In this document: positions 25,678-36,634 of the stretch, piece by piece
Numbering within the stretch: position 1 is the stretch's first letter
How the letters are laid out: each line of letters starts with the position of its first letter
Source: Ischnura elegans
Taxonomy: Eukaryota > Arthropoda > Insecta > Odonata > Coenagrionidae
Length of the DNA: 64,000 bases
Assembly (NCBI RefSeq): GCF_921293095.1
Contig: NC_060247.1
Location: 48,457,111 to 48,521,110, forward strand
Direction: 5' to 3'
Notes under the pieces: generated by a model
Databases searched by the model: none
Seen by the model: only the letters and a program-made list of their open reading frames with translations
What the model was told of the DNA's origin: nothing
Program-made: the position numbers and the translations under genes

Positions 25678-26224
25678 ATTTATTTTTAATGACGTTGTGC
25701 CGATAGATTGCTCTTATTAGAGGGGAAAAATGCTGTTATTTCAAATTCTAATCGTAATGTCTCTGGTTTTAAAAGTTACCATGTAGGTTTTTTCCTCCTG
25801 TGTCAGTTGTTGTTTCGATTTCAGCGTCCATATTAACATTCTCACGATGTCAAAACCGATTAAGTCTTTTTTCGTCCCATTGATAATATGTCGCTTTAAA
25901 ACATCTATTCGCTTCCTAATAATACCTCGGTTATACGTTCATTGAAGGAATTAGTGGTTCCTTCCATTATATATTCTTCATAATATCAAAAGCTCCACTT
26001 TTTGACTTGTGAGAATAGTATTCGTTCAAAGCCATTTGATTCAAGTAATTTCATTTCTATTTACAAGTATTTGTATGAGAATTTGTTATTTTGCAGTATA
26101 CATTCAATCACTGCCAGTTTTTATATTTTGATGTAGATATATGCCTACTTAACCCCTCTGAGAACGTTTTTGGTGAGGAATCAGTTTAAGTGGTTTTTGA
26201 AGTTCTTATTCCGAGAAAAGTAGT

Positions 26225-26620
26225 CACCAGAACAGTTTTGTGTAAGTCCTGGGTACTTGCTTGAAGCCACGTACGCTCACACATTCAATCCGCCATCGCG
26301 ACTCCGAGTGAGGGAAAAAAATGTAAAATAAACTCGTGGCCTGCAAGGGGATCAATTTTCGCCCATCTTTGATTGGTTCACAGGACGCGTGAGAGTCCTC
26401 CCGAGCGTTGGCCAATGGGAGCGTCCCTTTTCACTCCGGGGTTGATTCGATCGGGGTGACCGGGCAGGCGCAGTAGGGTCTCGACCCTCACGCAGGCGCA
26501 CCCCCTCTCTCTCTCTCTCAACCCCATAACCCTATCCACCTGCGCCCCCTCCCTTCAACTCTCCCTCCCCTGGACGGAGGGAGTGGACGCCGCACTGCCG
26601 CGGTTTAATTAACCCCTTTA
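26225..26620. promoter_or_regulatory. GC-rich intronic island with (CT)n tract
   Basis: Composition turns GC-rich with CpGs around 26225-26600, including CTCTCTCTCTCTCTC at about 26506-26520 and a CCCCCTC-rich stretch. It has no coding signal. An alternative promoter or enhancer is possible but rests on composition only. Confidence 0.3.
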
Positions 26621-28113
26621 GTTTTTTAATCGACTACCCTTCCGCCGTTATCGCATGAAGTTTTCAGCGAATTCTATAATAACCTCTTAAATCGTTTAAG
26701 CTCTGGGAGGTAGGTTTTCGGCTGCGAGATAAAAAACAAGTAATTTTCGCATTTGTGATTTTGAGTGTTTCGCTTTCTTTGATGACTATCTATCTATCAT
26801 CGATGTTGGAATGAAAAATTAGGGTTCAAATTATTTATATAATTCAAACTTTATATTACTAATTTAACATTTTTTCAGATACTGGAGCTAAGCGTGGAGC
26901 TATGTTAATGCCACGAACGTGATTTGCCTCCAATTACAGTATTATTTGCTATTAAATGTAAAGGTGGTCCACTGACGAGTCGAGGATATACTTTTATCGT
27001 GGCCATTAAGGTGTAAAGAGTCATCACTATTCTTGGCAAAACGACGGATGTATTGTAGTATGAATCAATGTATGTAACAACACTTTTTATGGTTTACATT
27101 TCTCCCTTCCATCACAAGGCTCTTGAATACACTGGTGTAGGTAGCGGATTTGTAAATAAAATTTTTCATTTAATTTTAATTGATATTCTCAACAGAAGGC
27201 AAAATTGTTTTGTAACATCTGGAGGATATTAAAAACTGGCTTCAAGTTTTTCTTTAAATTACTGTAAGACTTTACCGTTTTTTGTCTTCGAATTCATTAA
27301 AATGTGCATTCGATTTTACACTGTACAGTGTACACCCAGTGGAACATTTAACTTTGTAAATGATTATTCATTTGATGGTTTGCCAAATATTGCTGGCGCT
27401 TTGGAAGATGAGCACAAATTAAGTCGCAGAGAGCCTAAAAGTAGAGATGGAGAGTTTAAAATTCCATTTTAACGCTACCTCTTCGTGTTGTATGAGAAGA
27501 GTTTTGCTAAAATGCGTCATTCCTAAAGGGTGGATTTACTTTTCTCTTTTGTTGGTTGTTGCTTGGGCAACTGAGTAATAAGCACCAGTGGTACCGTGAA
27601 TTTAAATGACGGTAAGTGGAAATTTTTAGTTTTTCATCATTCTAAAGATGACGCGCAAAATTTTCCACGCACTCGGTAACCTCTATTTTTGTGGTTACAT
27701 TTCATTTTTTTTTTTTATTTTTTAGCCATCGGCTACAAACCCAGTACTAACTTAGTCATCCTCAGAAACAATTTAAAGACTAAATTATTCGCCACTTGGT
27801 GAGGAAAAAAACAAAACCTATCATTATTCGTTACAGAATGTTGTCGCCTAGAATCACAATGGAAGCAATCACGTTCGAATCTCCGTCCTCATGTGTAACC
27901 TGTAAAGAGGCGGGGAAAGATGAGGCAATTGAGAGACTTTATGGGGAAAACCAAATTGTAAAAGTTGGATTGCTACCGTGGCCGTGAAAACTCTCAGCTG
28001 TTTATTTCTCTGAGGAATTGGAAAGGGCGTGGGCAGCGGTGAGAGAACGGTCGCAAGGAAAGAGCGCGCAAGTGCGCCTTCTGGCCATGAACATAAGAGA
28101 TATGGCGATCAAC
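26621..28113. other. AT-rich intronic DNA
   Basis: No gene is supported. At 27706-27760 a T-rich run followed by AGCCATCGGCTAC and TTAGTCATCCTCAG looks like the reversed 3' tail of a retroposon, but no boundaries could be set. Confidence 0.4.
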
Positions 28114-28284
28114 GAGCTCAAACCTACAGTGTCCGGCGTGATACGGTGGAGATCTTTGATATTCAGCTTAGTATAACAACCACTTGTCTGTTTCCACACA
28201 CTTCTCCACTGCCCGAAACCATGGTCGGTTTAAATAAAAGTGTGTGGAAACAGGCAAGTGGTTTTACTAATCTGAGCTCAAACC
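28114..28284 (-). mobile_element. Fold-back element A
   Basis: The direct repeat GAGCTCAAACC (28114-28124 and 28274-28284) flanks an unpaired ~40-nt tail (28125-28164) and a hairpin with arms about 28165-28205 and 28238-28273. The apex contains GAAACCATGGTC (28215-28226), which fits the 3' half of a hammerhead core with a two-base-loop helix III. The CUGANGA half is missing. The tail contains, in reverse-complement sense, ACGCCGG, which also occurs in the tail of element D. Confidence 0.65.
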
Positions 28285-28597
28285 ATTCGGACGGGGCAAG
28301 GGGCCAGCATAGAGGAGGCCCAATTCCGTTCCTTGGAAGGCTGATTTCTGTTGCCACTTCGGTCGCATTTTAATCAGTTTTCAAAAATGTCCGCGGTGCG
28401 GTGACGAGTGCATTTCGATCCACTTTTTTCCGATATTTTCCTGTATTTTTTTGCGAGGAATAGCATCGGAAAGCTATAAATTTGATAGATCACATCATCA
28501 TTATACATAAATTTCGGTTAACACCTCTAATTATCCCTTATTTCCCCGTGAAACTTGGATAACTTTGTCCGTCAGCGACGCGAGTGGCGACTTTTGT

Positions 28598-28767
28598 AAA
28601 CCCATTTAAATTTGATCTGAGGTTTCCTCGGCGTTTCTTCATGAGAGTCTCGGCTTTCGGGTGTTCCTCCGCGTTGAGTTGTCCGTGGTTGACGACAGTT
28701 TGAAACTGTCGTCACCCATGGAAAACTCAACGCGGAGGAACGCCCGGAAGCCGAAACCCATTTAAAT
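28598..28767 (-). mobile_element. Fold-back element B
   Basis: The 14-bp perfect direct repeat AAACCCATTTAAAT (28598-28611 and 28754-28767) flanks a 38-nt unpaired tail and a hairpin (arms about 28650-28700 and 28705-28753) with a very short loop at GACAGTTTGAAACTGTC. In reverse-complement sense the tail reads ACGCCGAGGAAACCTCAGAT, close to the tail of element D (ACGCCGGGAAAAACTCAGAT). Shared tails on otherwise different hairpins suggest a common retrotransposition signal. Confidence 0.7.
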
Positions 28768-29814
28768 GCGCGGAGGGTGACAACAAATTTAGAGGCCGAC
28801 TTGAGGATCCTCTTTTGTAATATTCGTGGCTCTTGGCAAAGAAAACAAGCTAGCTGCTGGCAATGATTGTGCTTTTCGCTGAATGAAGCGTAAACGTTCT
28901 TGATATATATATTTTTAATTATTGCTATTACGACTTATACTATTTGAAATACATTCAGGACCATAGAAGGTTAGAGGAAGCCGAGTAATGGATAAGACTG
29001 GGCCCGCCGACGTCATAAACAAGTCCGCGCCGCGACTTAGGCGTCGAGTCTGCTGAAAATAAGGTCGTGAATCTACTAAAAATATTTTCCGTCCTACTTC
29101 TGTATGTTAAAAAAAAGCAGTTCGTCCGATTTTAGGAGCTCTACGGTCCCAGCGAAGATATCAGTTTTAACGCTACATTTTATTTATTTAGTTATTTTGC
29201 AATGTTAACATGCAACTTATACCCTACCAGAATCCTTCCAATACTTTTACTTACTCTGTGCAGCACACACCCACTATCGATACCTTGTTGAGTCTTTGGT
29301 TTCGAAGTTTGGAAAGGTTTGCGTTGTTTACAGCAACATCCTTACTTTTAGTGACATGAACAATTTAGTTTCTGAAAACAGCTGGGGATATATCCAGCTT
29401 TCTTATACAGGATGTTTCAGGAGAAATCTGCAATACTTCAGGAGTTGGTAAGGGAGACAATTTTAAGCATTTTTTTGTCCATAAACATGGACTCGCATCT
29501 CCTCAGTTACCTACTGAGCTATAGCAACTGAAACATTTTTTGGATGCAGTTACCGTTTTTCTTCGGAGTCTAGTCTTTTCAACATTTTATTTTAAACTCT
29601 GGATTTTAAGGACATGAAATTATACGGTTGGAGTAAATTGTGCGATTATAATTGTCTGAAACAATTAATCTCAAAATGGGCGAGATTGCGCAATCGTCTT
29701 GTCGATACTCGCGCAAAGCTCTTGTTTAATCAACCTCATTAATTATATTTATTTAATTAAGCTCTGCTCAATATAATCAGAAGCACTTATTTTCGCGTAA
29801 TTGGAAATTAAAAT
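28768..29814. other. Intronic DNA without assigned features
   Basis: No gene, RNA or bounded element was recognised between fold-back elements B and F. Confidence 0.45.
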
Positions 29815-29939
29815 TCAACAATATCTCCCGTCCCCTGCGTTGAAGAAATATTCTCGAGTTTTCTACCGGGTAAGGCCCTACTGACCAAAGGCTGACCCGG
29901 TGGGAAGCCCGAAAATATTTTTTTCTAATCAACAAATAT
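29815..29939 (-). mobile_element. Short fold-back element F
   Basis: Arms of about 26 bp (29846-29871 and 29895-29920) contain CTCGAGTTTTCTACCGGGT and its complement, the same family as the arms of element D. The flanks TCAACAATAT (29815-29824) and TCAACAAATAT (29929-29939) are a near-perfect direct repeat with one indel. An unpaired 21-nt segment separates the left repeat from the left arm. This looks like a truncated member of the family. Confidence 0.5.
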
Positions 29940-30149
29940 ATGATTAACCAGCGCGAACTCCCAAGATTATTCTCTTATTTACAATAGTGGTTTCACAGCT
30001 GTGCATAGTCATTCAGCTGTTCTCCTGACGATGACGAAAAATGGCAAATATTTGGGTCATCGTTGATGCGCTTTCCAATTTCTGTCCATTTTCCATGTTC
30101 GTGGTTTCGACTTTCGTCAAAATTGTTTCATTTCTTCCGTCCATATGCA

Positions 30150-30460
30150 TCGTATTGGGCAGCCTCTCTCTCTCTCTCTCTTTCTCTGTGCACTCTTTAG
30201 CGACCCGTTTTTTTCCCAGGGGAAGGGTGAGAGGCAATTTCACGCATGGCCAGTCGTGATGATGGACATGAGAACGCAAAGGGGATGGACGCTATTTGCA
30301 TCACCGCTCGGTCGGCAGGTTGTACCCACGTTTCGACAGGGGTCGCTGTCGCCTTCCGGAGTTTCGATCCTGCGACGCACGTGTTTGAGGACGGCTGGTG
30401 TTCACTCTGTGATGAGTGATATGAAGCCAGAACGCTCCCGTTTCAGGTGACGGCAGGTTT
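30150..30460. other. (TC)n tract and GC-richer intronic block
   Basis: TCTCTCTCTCTCTCTCTTTCTC occupies about 30161-30185. The following 270 bases are richer in G+C than the surroundings and contain overlapping ORFs without family resemblance. Confidence 0.5.
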
Positions 30461-30778
30461 AAGAGGGTCTCGCCGATTACGTCTCGTGGGAGGGTCTCTG
30501 ACTAAGGGATTCAAAACAAACACTTAAATGGGCGTCTCACTCCCGCTCTATTGGTCTGTTCTGCTGACCCGTTACTTGGTTCAAATTTACCTAAATCTAT
30601 CATTTCGAACTTTTCACACCACATGGAGTTGACCATCACCAATATTTTTAAGTATGTCAAACATGAAAAAATATCTCATTCAATCAGGTGCAATCATCTC
30701 AACTAAAATTATCTGTTAGCAACTATCATTGCGAAAATTTTTCGTACTTGAGATACAGTTAATCATGGCACTACTATA

Positions 30779-31189
30779 CAGGTAACACTTATCTGCATGT
30801 AGGCTTTCGTGGTGCCGTGAAGATTCAGCGAAGAGATTTACGGGATATTCACCGCTTTTGTCTGTTTTGTAGACAACAGTTTCACCGGCATTGCAGCTGA
30901 CTTCTTCAGGTCACTGAAATGCAGAGTGGTGGCATAGACCGTCTTTTATACACATCCGTCAGAGGCAGGTGTCTTCTTATTGGTCTATTTACGAAGTCTC
31001 CTGTTTCATATTCTGACCAATATAGAGGACGGCTACCTCCAACGGATTCGTATAAAAGACTGCCGATACCACCACTCTGCAGTTAAGTGACCTGAAGAAG
31101 TCAGCTACCATACCGGCGAAAATGTAATCTGCAAAGGTGGACAAACGCGGAGCATATCCCGTAAACCTGTCCGCTGAATCAGGTACACT
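30779..31189 (-). mobile_element. Fold-back element E with 165-bp arms and hammerhead core
   Basis: Two inverted arms (30822-30985 and 31015-31180) are separated by a ~29-bp loop. The flanks CAGGTAACACT (30779-30789) and CAGGTACACT (31180-31189) form a direct repeat with one indel. The unpaired tail (30790-30821) reads, in reverse complement, CACGAAAGCCTACATGCAGA. Each arm carries ACCTGAAGAAGTCAGCT. On the minus strand of the left arm this continues to GAAAC, giving a hammerhead-like core (separate entry). No protein is encoded. This is the longest and clearest fold-back of the window. Confidence 0.7.
30872..30912 (-). ncRNA. Hammerhead ribozyme-like core (minus strand)
   Basis: Read on the minus strand: GAC, CTGAAGA (complement of 30903-30909), a stem II made by GTCAGC and GCCGGT around a 6-nt loop (one mismatch, two wobbles), GAAAC (complement of 30879-30883), a T, then GTT and GTC. 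The final GTC pairs with the initial GAC as stem I. The predicted cleavage lies between 30875 and 30874. The counterpart in the right arm (31090-31127, + strand) has CTGAAGA but a damaged 3' half. Confidence 0.4.
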
Positions 31190-33040
31190 GGTACTAATGC
31201 ATTAGTAGTACCAAGCATATAATCTTGAAAGTGTTCAATCTTTATACCCCGATTTAAAAGTTACGAAAAAAGACAAAATATGACCCGTCGAGTGGAAGTG
31301 ATGCGTCCTCTTAATCTCATTCATTCTACCGTGTGTTTTAAAAATAATTCTTTCGCATGCGCTATCCTTTGATGATTGAAATCGTGATTTATCTTCATTG
31401 TATGCTGTTCAGTTGATTGATAAAATTTTCATTTCATATGTTTACCTGTAGTTTGAGTCGACTGTCGCAAAATTTTCGTTCAATTGACGTCTATAGTTAG
31501 ATCATCAATTTGCAAATGATTGGATTTAGTAGTTGGTGCATATGCATTATTTTTACAGTGGCTTTCGTGTGACGCACTTTGCATCAATTTATTGCCAATA
31601 TGATCTTCATATCTTAGCTTTGATCTACCTTTATCCCGCATAGGAGAGTATAGCCATAAGCCTGTGGAACTTTGCGGGTTATAAACACGTTGATTGAGTG
31701 ACACCGAGCTTTCCGTTTAGGCCACTTGAGTCACCGGTGACTGACAGTATAAAATATGATAAAAAAGGTAAAAATTGAACATTTTTTCAGAAAACTTGAA
31801 TGGATTTTATTAAAATAAGGTAAACATAAAAATGGTTGTCCCTCGCAAGTGTCACAAAATGTTGTGATTGTTTAGTCAAATTTCGTGCTATTTTTCGACC
31901 ACTATGGACCGCTTTTTCTTCATAGCACGATTTGCAATATTTTTGCACTGCTGAAACTCGTAAATTCCAATTTTCCAGCATTGCGCTTCGCATTGCTATA
32001 CCACGTTATATATTGCGCACGTGGCCTGACAGGGAAGTCACTATAAAACCGCGTGGCACTAAACGTATTAATCTAAAATTTACTATCTCGGACTCTATCT
32101 ATGCGAAGTTCCTAGCAAGTGAATTCATGGAAAGAAAAAAAATCGTCCAAGTCACTTAAGCAAATATCATCAAAATGGAAAATTCGTTCTCAGCTGTCTT
32201 TTCATCTTCTTTCCTGGTATGCATGGATACCGAGATCTGCGCCATAGCAACGAGGATCAACGTGTTATTGGAAATTGATCGCGCTTTCGTTTCTCACCTT
32301 GATTGGCAACGCGACGGTGGAAGTGTCAAGTGCAGCTATCATGGCGTTTCCTTATGGCCACTCTATTGGATTCAAGTGAATGTTAGAATGCCTAAGGTCA
32401 CCATCTCCGCACTTCGCCAGAAAACAGTTTTTCCTAAATTTTGATTATTAATGAACCGTTCAGTAGAGGTCAGATCCTGCTTGTGCCGTGTTCGCTAATT
32501 TGGGTCGTTGTGGATACGAACAACTATAGTATGATCTAAATCACCCCAAAATCTTTCATTGTTTCATCTAGTAGAATTCATTGGAATGATTTGGAACAGA
32601 TATCGTCGGTTTTCCATGTTCAGAAAAGCTTATTTTCTTTCCGATTTGATCAAAATTCAATCGAGTGCTGTAGCCTATTTAGAAATTTGTGGCAAAATGA
32701 GATAAGGTACTGACAGTTTACGGCATTTCTGGTATATTACGACAGCGTTGAGCGCTGTAATAGTTGTTTCCCCAACGAAAAACACTTTCGCTATAACATA
32801 TTGCTCTAAGATCTGACAATCCAGAGAGAAGAATCAATGCAGAGATGTCAGAGGAGAATTGCTACGCAAATTAGGAATTTAGGATCCACAATGTACATGG
32901 AAGGAAACAGCAAGCGTGAGAAAATCTTCTTGATTTAACGGGGGTTGCAAAGTATTTTCCACATAGCAGTCTTATTGCGCACCGTAGTGTTATTGCTTAT
33001 TACCATCTTCCAAGTTAAAAACAACTTTTTCGGGTGGGCA
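31190..33040. other. AT-rich intronic DNA
   Basis: No family-like coding sequence or bounded repeat was recognised. Confidence 0.45.
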
Positions 33041-33530
33041 TGGTATCCTAGTAAGTAGAGTGCTTGGCTACTTTCCTAAGAGTCAAGGGCGGATACAGGA
33101 TTTTTTTCTGAAGGGGATACAAGGATGTGGCAAGCAAACGGTCTTCTCATATTTGAAATTTAAAAAAAAGTGCAATAATTACTGTACAAAATATTCTCTT
33201 TGTTTTAATATGTAAGTTATTAACATGAAAATATTAATAAGTCACATACATATATAATAACGACAATTCTCGAGCCTCTTTCCCTCTTTGGCGATGCCTA
33301 TTTTCGAGTTCTGTCTGGCGATTGATCTCTGATCGGCAAATCTGTCCTCTTGAGTTGGGTCCTTGGCTTAGATTGAGGCTCCTTAATACACAAAACATAT
33401 CGAACGAAATGAAAACCGTATTAAAATCTTGTCTATTTTCTAAGCGTCTGGGGTGGTACGTGCCCTCGTTCCCCCCTAAATTCGCCTATACTGAGGGTCT
33501 AGCGTTCAAATCCTGAGTGAAGCTTTCGGA
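33041..33530 (+). repeat. Possible SINE head split by a later insertion
   Basis: GGTATCCTAGTAAGTAGAGTG at 33050 resembles a polymerase III box A. GCGTTCAAATCCTGAGTG at about 33501 resembles box B, but the two are 430 bp apart instead of 30-40. The intervening block begins AGGGCGGATACAGGATTTTTT, a look common to dispersed repeats. An insertion into a tRNA-headed SINE would explain this, but no target duplication was found. Confidence 0.3.
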
Positions 33531-34874
33531 CATTCCCCCAAACAATTACCCTCGTGGTGGCCCAGGGAATGGAAGTGGCCCTCTACCCTGTCAGCATTTG
33601 GGTTCAGGGTTCGGGGTTCGGGGTGAGCTCCACCTCATCTATCCGAGCCAACCTTAGGGTTGAATCACTGAGTGATTGAATTTTATGTCGCGAAAAATGT
33701 TTAAACAATTTAAGGATGAAAAGTTGATAAAGAAACTTATAAACATTTTGGATCATCAGAAGCATGTTATAAAATAATATTCTGAGGAACCTGTGTTATT
33801 ATTTTGATGTTAGCGTCTAAGATCATTTTGTTTGTTTGCTAAAGTAAGGTGGTAGGTTTCGGTCCCGGCTGCAGAAAATTAATTTTGACTTTAACGTTCT
33901 CTTCATTCTTGGTGAATTTAAGTTTCGATGAAGCTGCGTCTTTAGTTCCTTTTTCGAAAGCAGTTTTACGACAAATTTCATGCTGCAATCAGTATGTTGA
34001 GAGTTTTGCATAATTTTATAAATATCTTCTACGCAGAGTGCAACTGAAATTCTTGCGTAAACGTTGTACAAATTAACGACTGTGTACAACAGAGGAATTA
34101 GTGGGTATTTATTTTTATTAAACGTTTTTATTTTCTATTATTGCGCTTTTATAGTGGTTTTTATTTGCAAGGCTGAATATTTACTAATAAATATTAATAG
34201 AATGCTTTAGGAAATGTGACCTAGTTTCAAACAAACTTCTGCGAACTAGTTTGGCAACCAAGATGGCCAGTTTGATGTCGCCACTGTTTTGTAGTTCCTA
34301 GAATAAACACAGTAAAACCTTTATTAAAGAAAATCCACGGTCGGTTGCGTGGCATAAGAGCTTATGAATAATTAAACGATCGTTTACTCTCCTATAATTA
34401 ATCATTACTGGACATCAATTAGTCTTGATTTACGGATCAATTTAATGTGGTGAAATTATTCTGATAAATTATTTATTGAAGGAGTCGTCTTCATTGGTCG
34501 CCTCAGCGCATTCATCATGAGGCATAAGTCATTTGTCAACTCTTTATTTCATCAGCCACTGATGATCGTGGTATTCGCAACGGTAAAAATCCGTCACTCA
34601 GCGTGTTTGAGGAAGGCATTCTCTCCACTTGGCGCATTCGTGAGGAAATCGCTTCGGTTGAATGATCGTGCCCGTCCGAGTAAAGGATTAAAACAGTATC
34701 CCTTTGCTCTGTTGATTTTTTCCATCTCGTTTCCGACGTTTTTCCTCCTTTAAAGCCCCCCGGCCGATCGCTTCCTCTGGTTTCCTCAGTGAATTGCTCC
34801 GCTTGGGAAACGGTTACGAAGTAAAGGTCGCATGCGGTCGCTATGGACGGGAAATCACAGCACATATAGCATTT
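33531..34874. other. Intronic DNA, mostly unassigned
   Basis: A short G-rich minirepeat (GGGTTCAGGGTTCGGGGTTC) lies near 33600. Otherwise no gene or bounded element was recognised. Confidence 0.45.
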
Positions 34875-35655
34875 GGGATCGCTTTGACTATGAAATTCTA
34901 TCATCGGATTTAAACAATGTTCATTTGTGGAGCCAAGAGTGGGGACTTGAACTTAATCTGAGGAAATGCACGTCGCGATGCATTTTTTTGCAGAGTTCGC
35001 CCAACTATAAACATTTTTATGCTGTGAATGGTATTAACATAAAGGCAGCAGACGAGGTGAAATACCTGGGAGTTACGATAGCCTCGAAGCTATCGTGTGG
35101 AATACATATAAGAAACATTTGCGGCTTAGCCCTGAAGCAATTTGGATTCGTCATGCGTATTGTGGGAAGATTTTCGGATGAGAAAGTAAAAGAATCTATT
35201 TCACACTCGTCTGACCGCACCTTGAATATGCAGCGAGCGTATGGGATCCGGTGCTGAAGGACTTAATCCGCGAACTGAACAAAATACAAAGGAAGGCTGC
35301 ACGGTTCGCCAAAAACCGCTACGCGCGTACAGACAGCGTTACCCAGATGTTAAGCGAATTAGGCTAGGAGCCGCTGGAGACTCGGAGGCTGCGCGCTAGT
35401 TTTGGATTGCTTGAACAATTAAGAATGGATATATATGTAAGAGCGTCACGGAGAACATAATATTAGAGCCGCACTGTATTTCCAGGTCCGACAGAAGCGA
35501 TAAATTTAGAGATATGTTTTGCCGAACGGATAGATATGAGAATTCGTTTTTCCCCCGAACCATAAAGGACTTAGAGCACTTCCTTTTTTATGTAAGAACG
35601 GCTGGTGTCCTAACACCCCCTGCCTCACGCCTTTTAGCCGTTTTTCGGAATATTA
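34875..35655 (+). mobile_element. 5'-truncated, decayed non-LTR retrotransposon (RT C-terminus and tail)
   Basis: The translation shows the region after the catalytic RT motifs: WGLELNLRKC, then VKYLGVTI, then EYAASVWDPV, RKAARFAKNRY, and near the end ENSFFPRTIKDL. These are typical of the C-terminal third of CR1/Jockey-like LINE polyproteins. WGLELNLRKC parallels WQLELNLEKC of the ORF at 62243-64000. A frameshift near 35210 separates the first two parts, and a stop replaces Trp near 35368. The copy ends in TGTAGATGTAGA, a likely microsatellite-type 3' tail. It is dead, and is related to the inverted tail at 645-855. Confidence 0.8.
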
Positions 35656-35805
35656 TGTAGATGTAGAAGAATATTAGTTTGGTTGAAACCAGTAGAACGT
35701 TCATATGGGTAATCACTGCGGTGTCCTCATTCGAATATGGCAGTTGAAGTTTGTATCGCGTATGGGATTCATTGTTCATAGAGAGAGAGTGTTTTACTGA
35801 GTGAA

Positions 35806-36170
35806 TAAACTTTTCTCGGGTTTCCGCGCCGGTAAGACAGCCTAAGAGAGCCGATGCGCTGAATAGTAGAGGCCTTCACGTTGTAGAAATCCATCTTACT
35901 GATTTGTGAATGAAAAACTTTGCTGTTCCTACAATTTGGAACTTTATTTTCCTGACTAGTTTCGATACACTGTATCATATTCTAGAATTCCCATATTCTA
36001 TCATAGGCTAGTCCTATGAATATGATACAAAGTATCGAAACTAGTCAGGAAAATAAAGTTCCAAATTGTAGAAACAGCAAAGTTTTTCATTCACAAATCA
36101 GTAAGAGAGAGCCGATGTTTCGGGTTCCGTCTCGTCACCCATTCTCAAGGCTACTGATTATTTGAAGTTA
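35806..36170 (-). mobile_element. Penelope-like fragment interrupted by fold-back element C
   Basis: TTCTCGGGTTTCCGCGCCGG (35814-35833), followed by AAGAGAGCCGATG, resumes after element C as GCCGATGTTTCGGGTTCC. Removing the insertion restores a block whose minus strand reads a degenerate hammerhead: stem I AGCC/GGCT, a CUGANGA-like word with mismatches, stem II GGGT/ACCC, then GAAACATC. The CTCGGGTTTCC end is shared with elements D and F. Confidence 0.5.
35845..36117 (-). mobile_element. Fold-back element C nested in an older element
   Basis: The 12-bp direct repeat AGAGAGCCGATG (35845-35856 and 36106-36117) flanks a 38-nt unpaired tail (35857-35894) and a hairpin with arms about 35895-35985 and 36018-36105. 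The right arm ends exactly at the direct repeat. It carries GATACAAAGTATCGAAACTA followed by GTC (36027-36046), a perfect 5-bp stem II plus the 3' half of a hammerhead core. The preceding CTATGA looks like CTGATGA with one G lost. The outer arm words GCAAAGTTTTTCATTCA also occur near 53966-53990. Confidence 0.7.
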
Positions 36171-36549
36171 CCATTTAAGCTCAGTATTAGGAGGGGCGGA
36201 ATTGGTCGAGTCCCGATTGTTGTGGCGGAGGACCGTGAACCAGCGTAGTCATAGCTCTAGCTATCATTATTCTTTTCAGAGACTGAATGTTCGATAAATG
36301 AAAAATGATTCGATTCAGGTTTTTATTTTACCGAGGCTAGTATACGAGGACAAAACGGACTACTTCAGGGTTAAATACGTAACATTTTTTCTTAATTCGT
36401 TGATAGTTATGCTGTCGAATTTTTCCTCTCTAGAATGTAACGAGATTTGACGCGATAATTCATAATCCTATAGAAATTATGTATTTAAATAACAAATAAT
36501 GAACGTACTTAAAGCACAAATTATATTGTAATGTAATTTTTTTATCAAT

Positions 36550-36625
36550 AACTTAAGTATAATGGGACTAACCACGGTGGTGACTTTACGGAGTCCCTTG
36601 TAATTCACAAATTGTGCGAAATGCG
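36550..36625. repeat. Dispersed repeat shared with 52395-52475
   Basis: The blocks TTAAGTATA.YGGGACTAACC and CACAAATTGTGCGAAA occur in the same order and spacing here and at 52395-52475. The present copy runs into the tRNA-like head at 36635. Confidence 0.7.
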
Positions 36626-36634
36626 AAATTGTGC

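Noticed and set aside
24966-36117. CRISPR or toxin-antitoxin-like palindromic repeats
   Set aside because: The repeats are hairpins in an animal intron with target duplications; there is no spacer-repeat periodicity.
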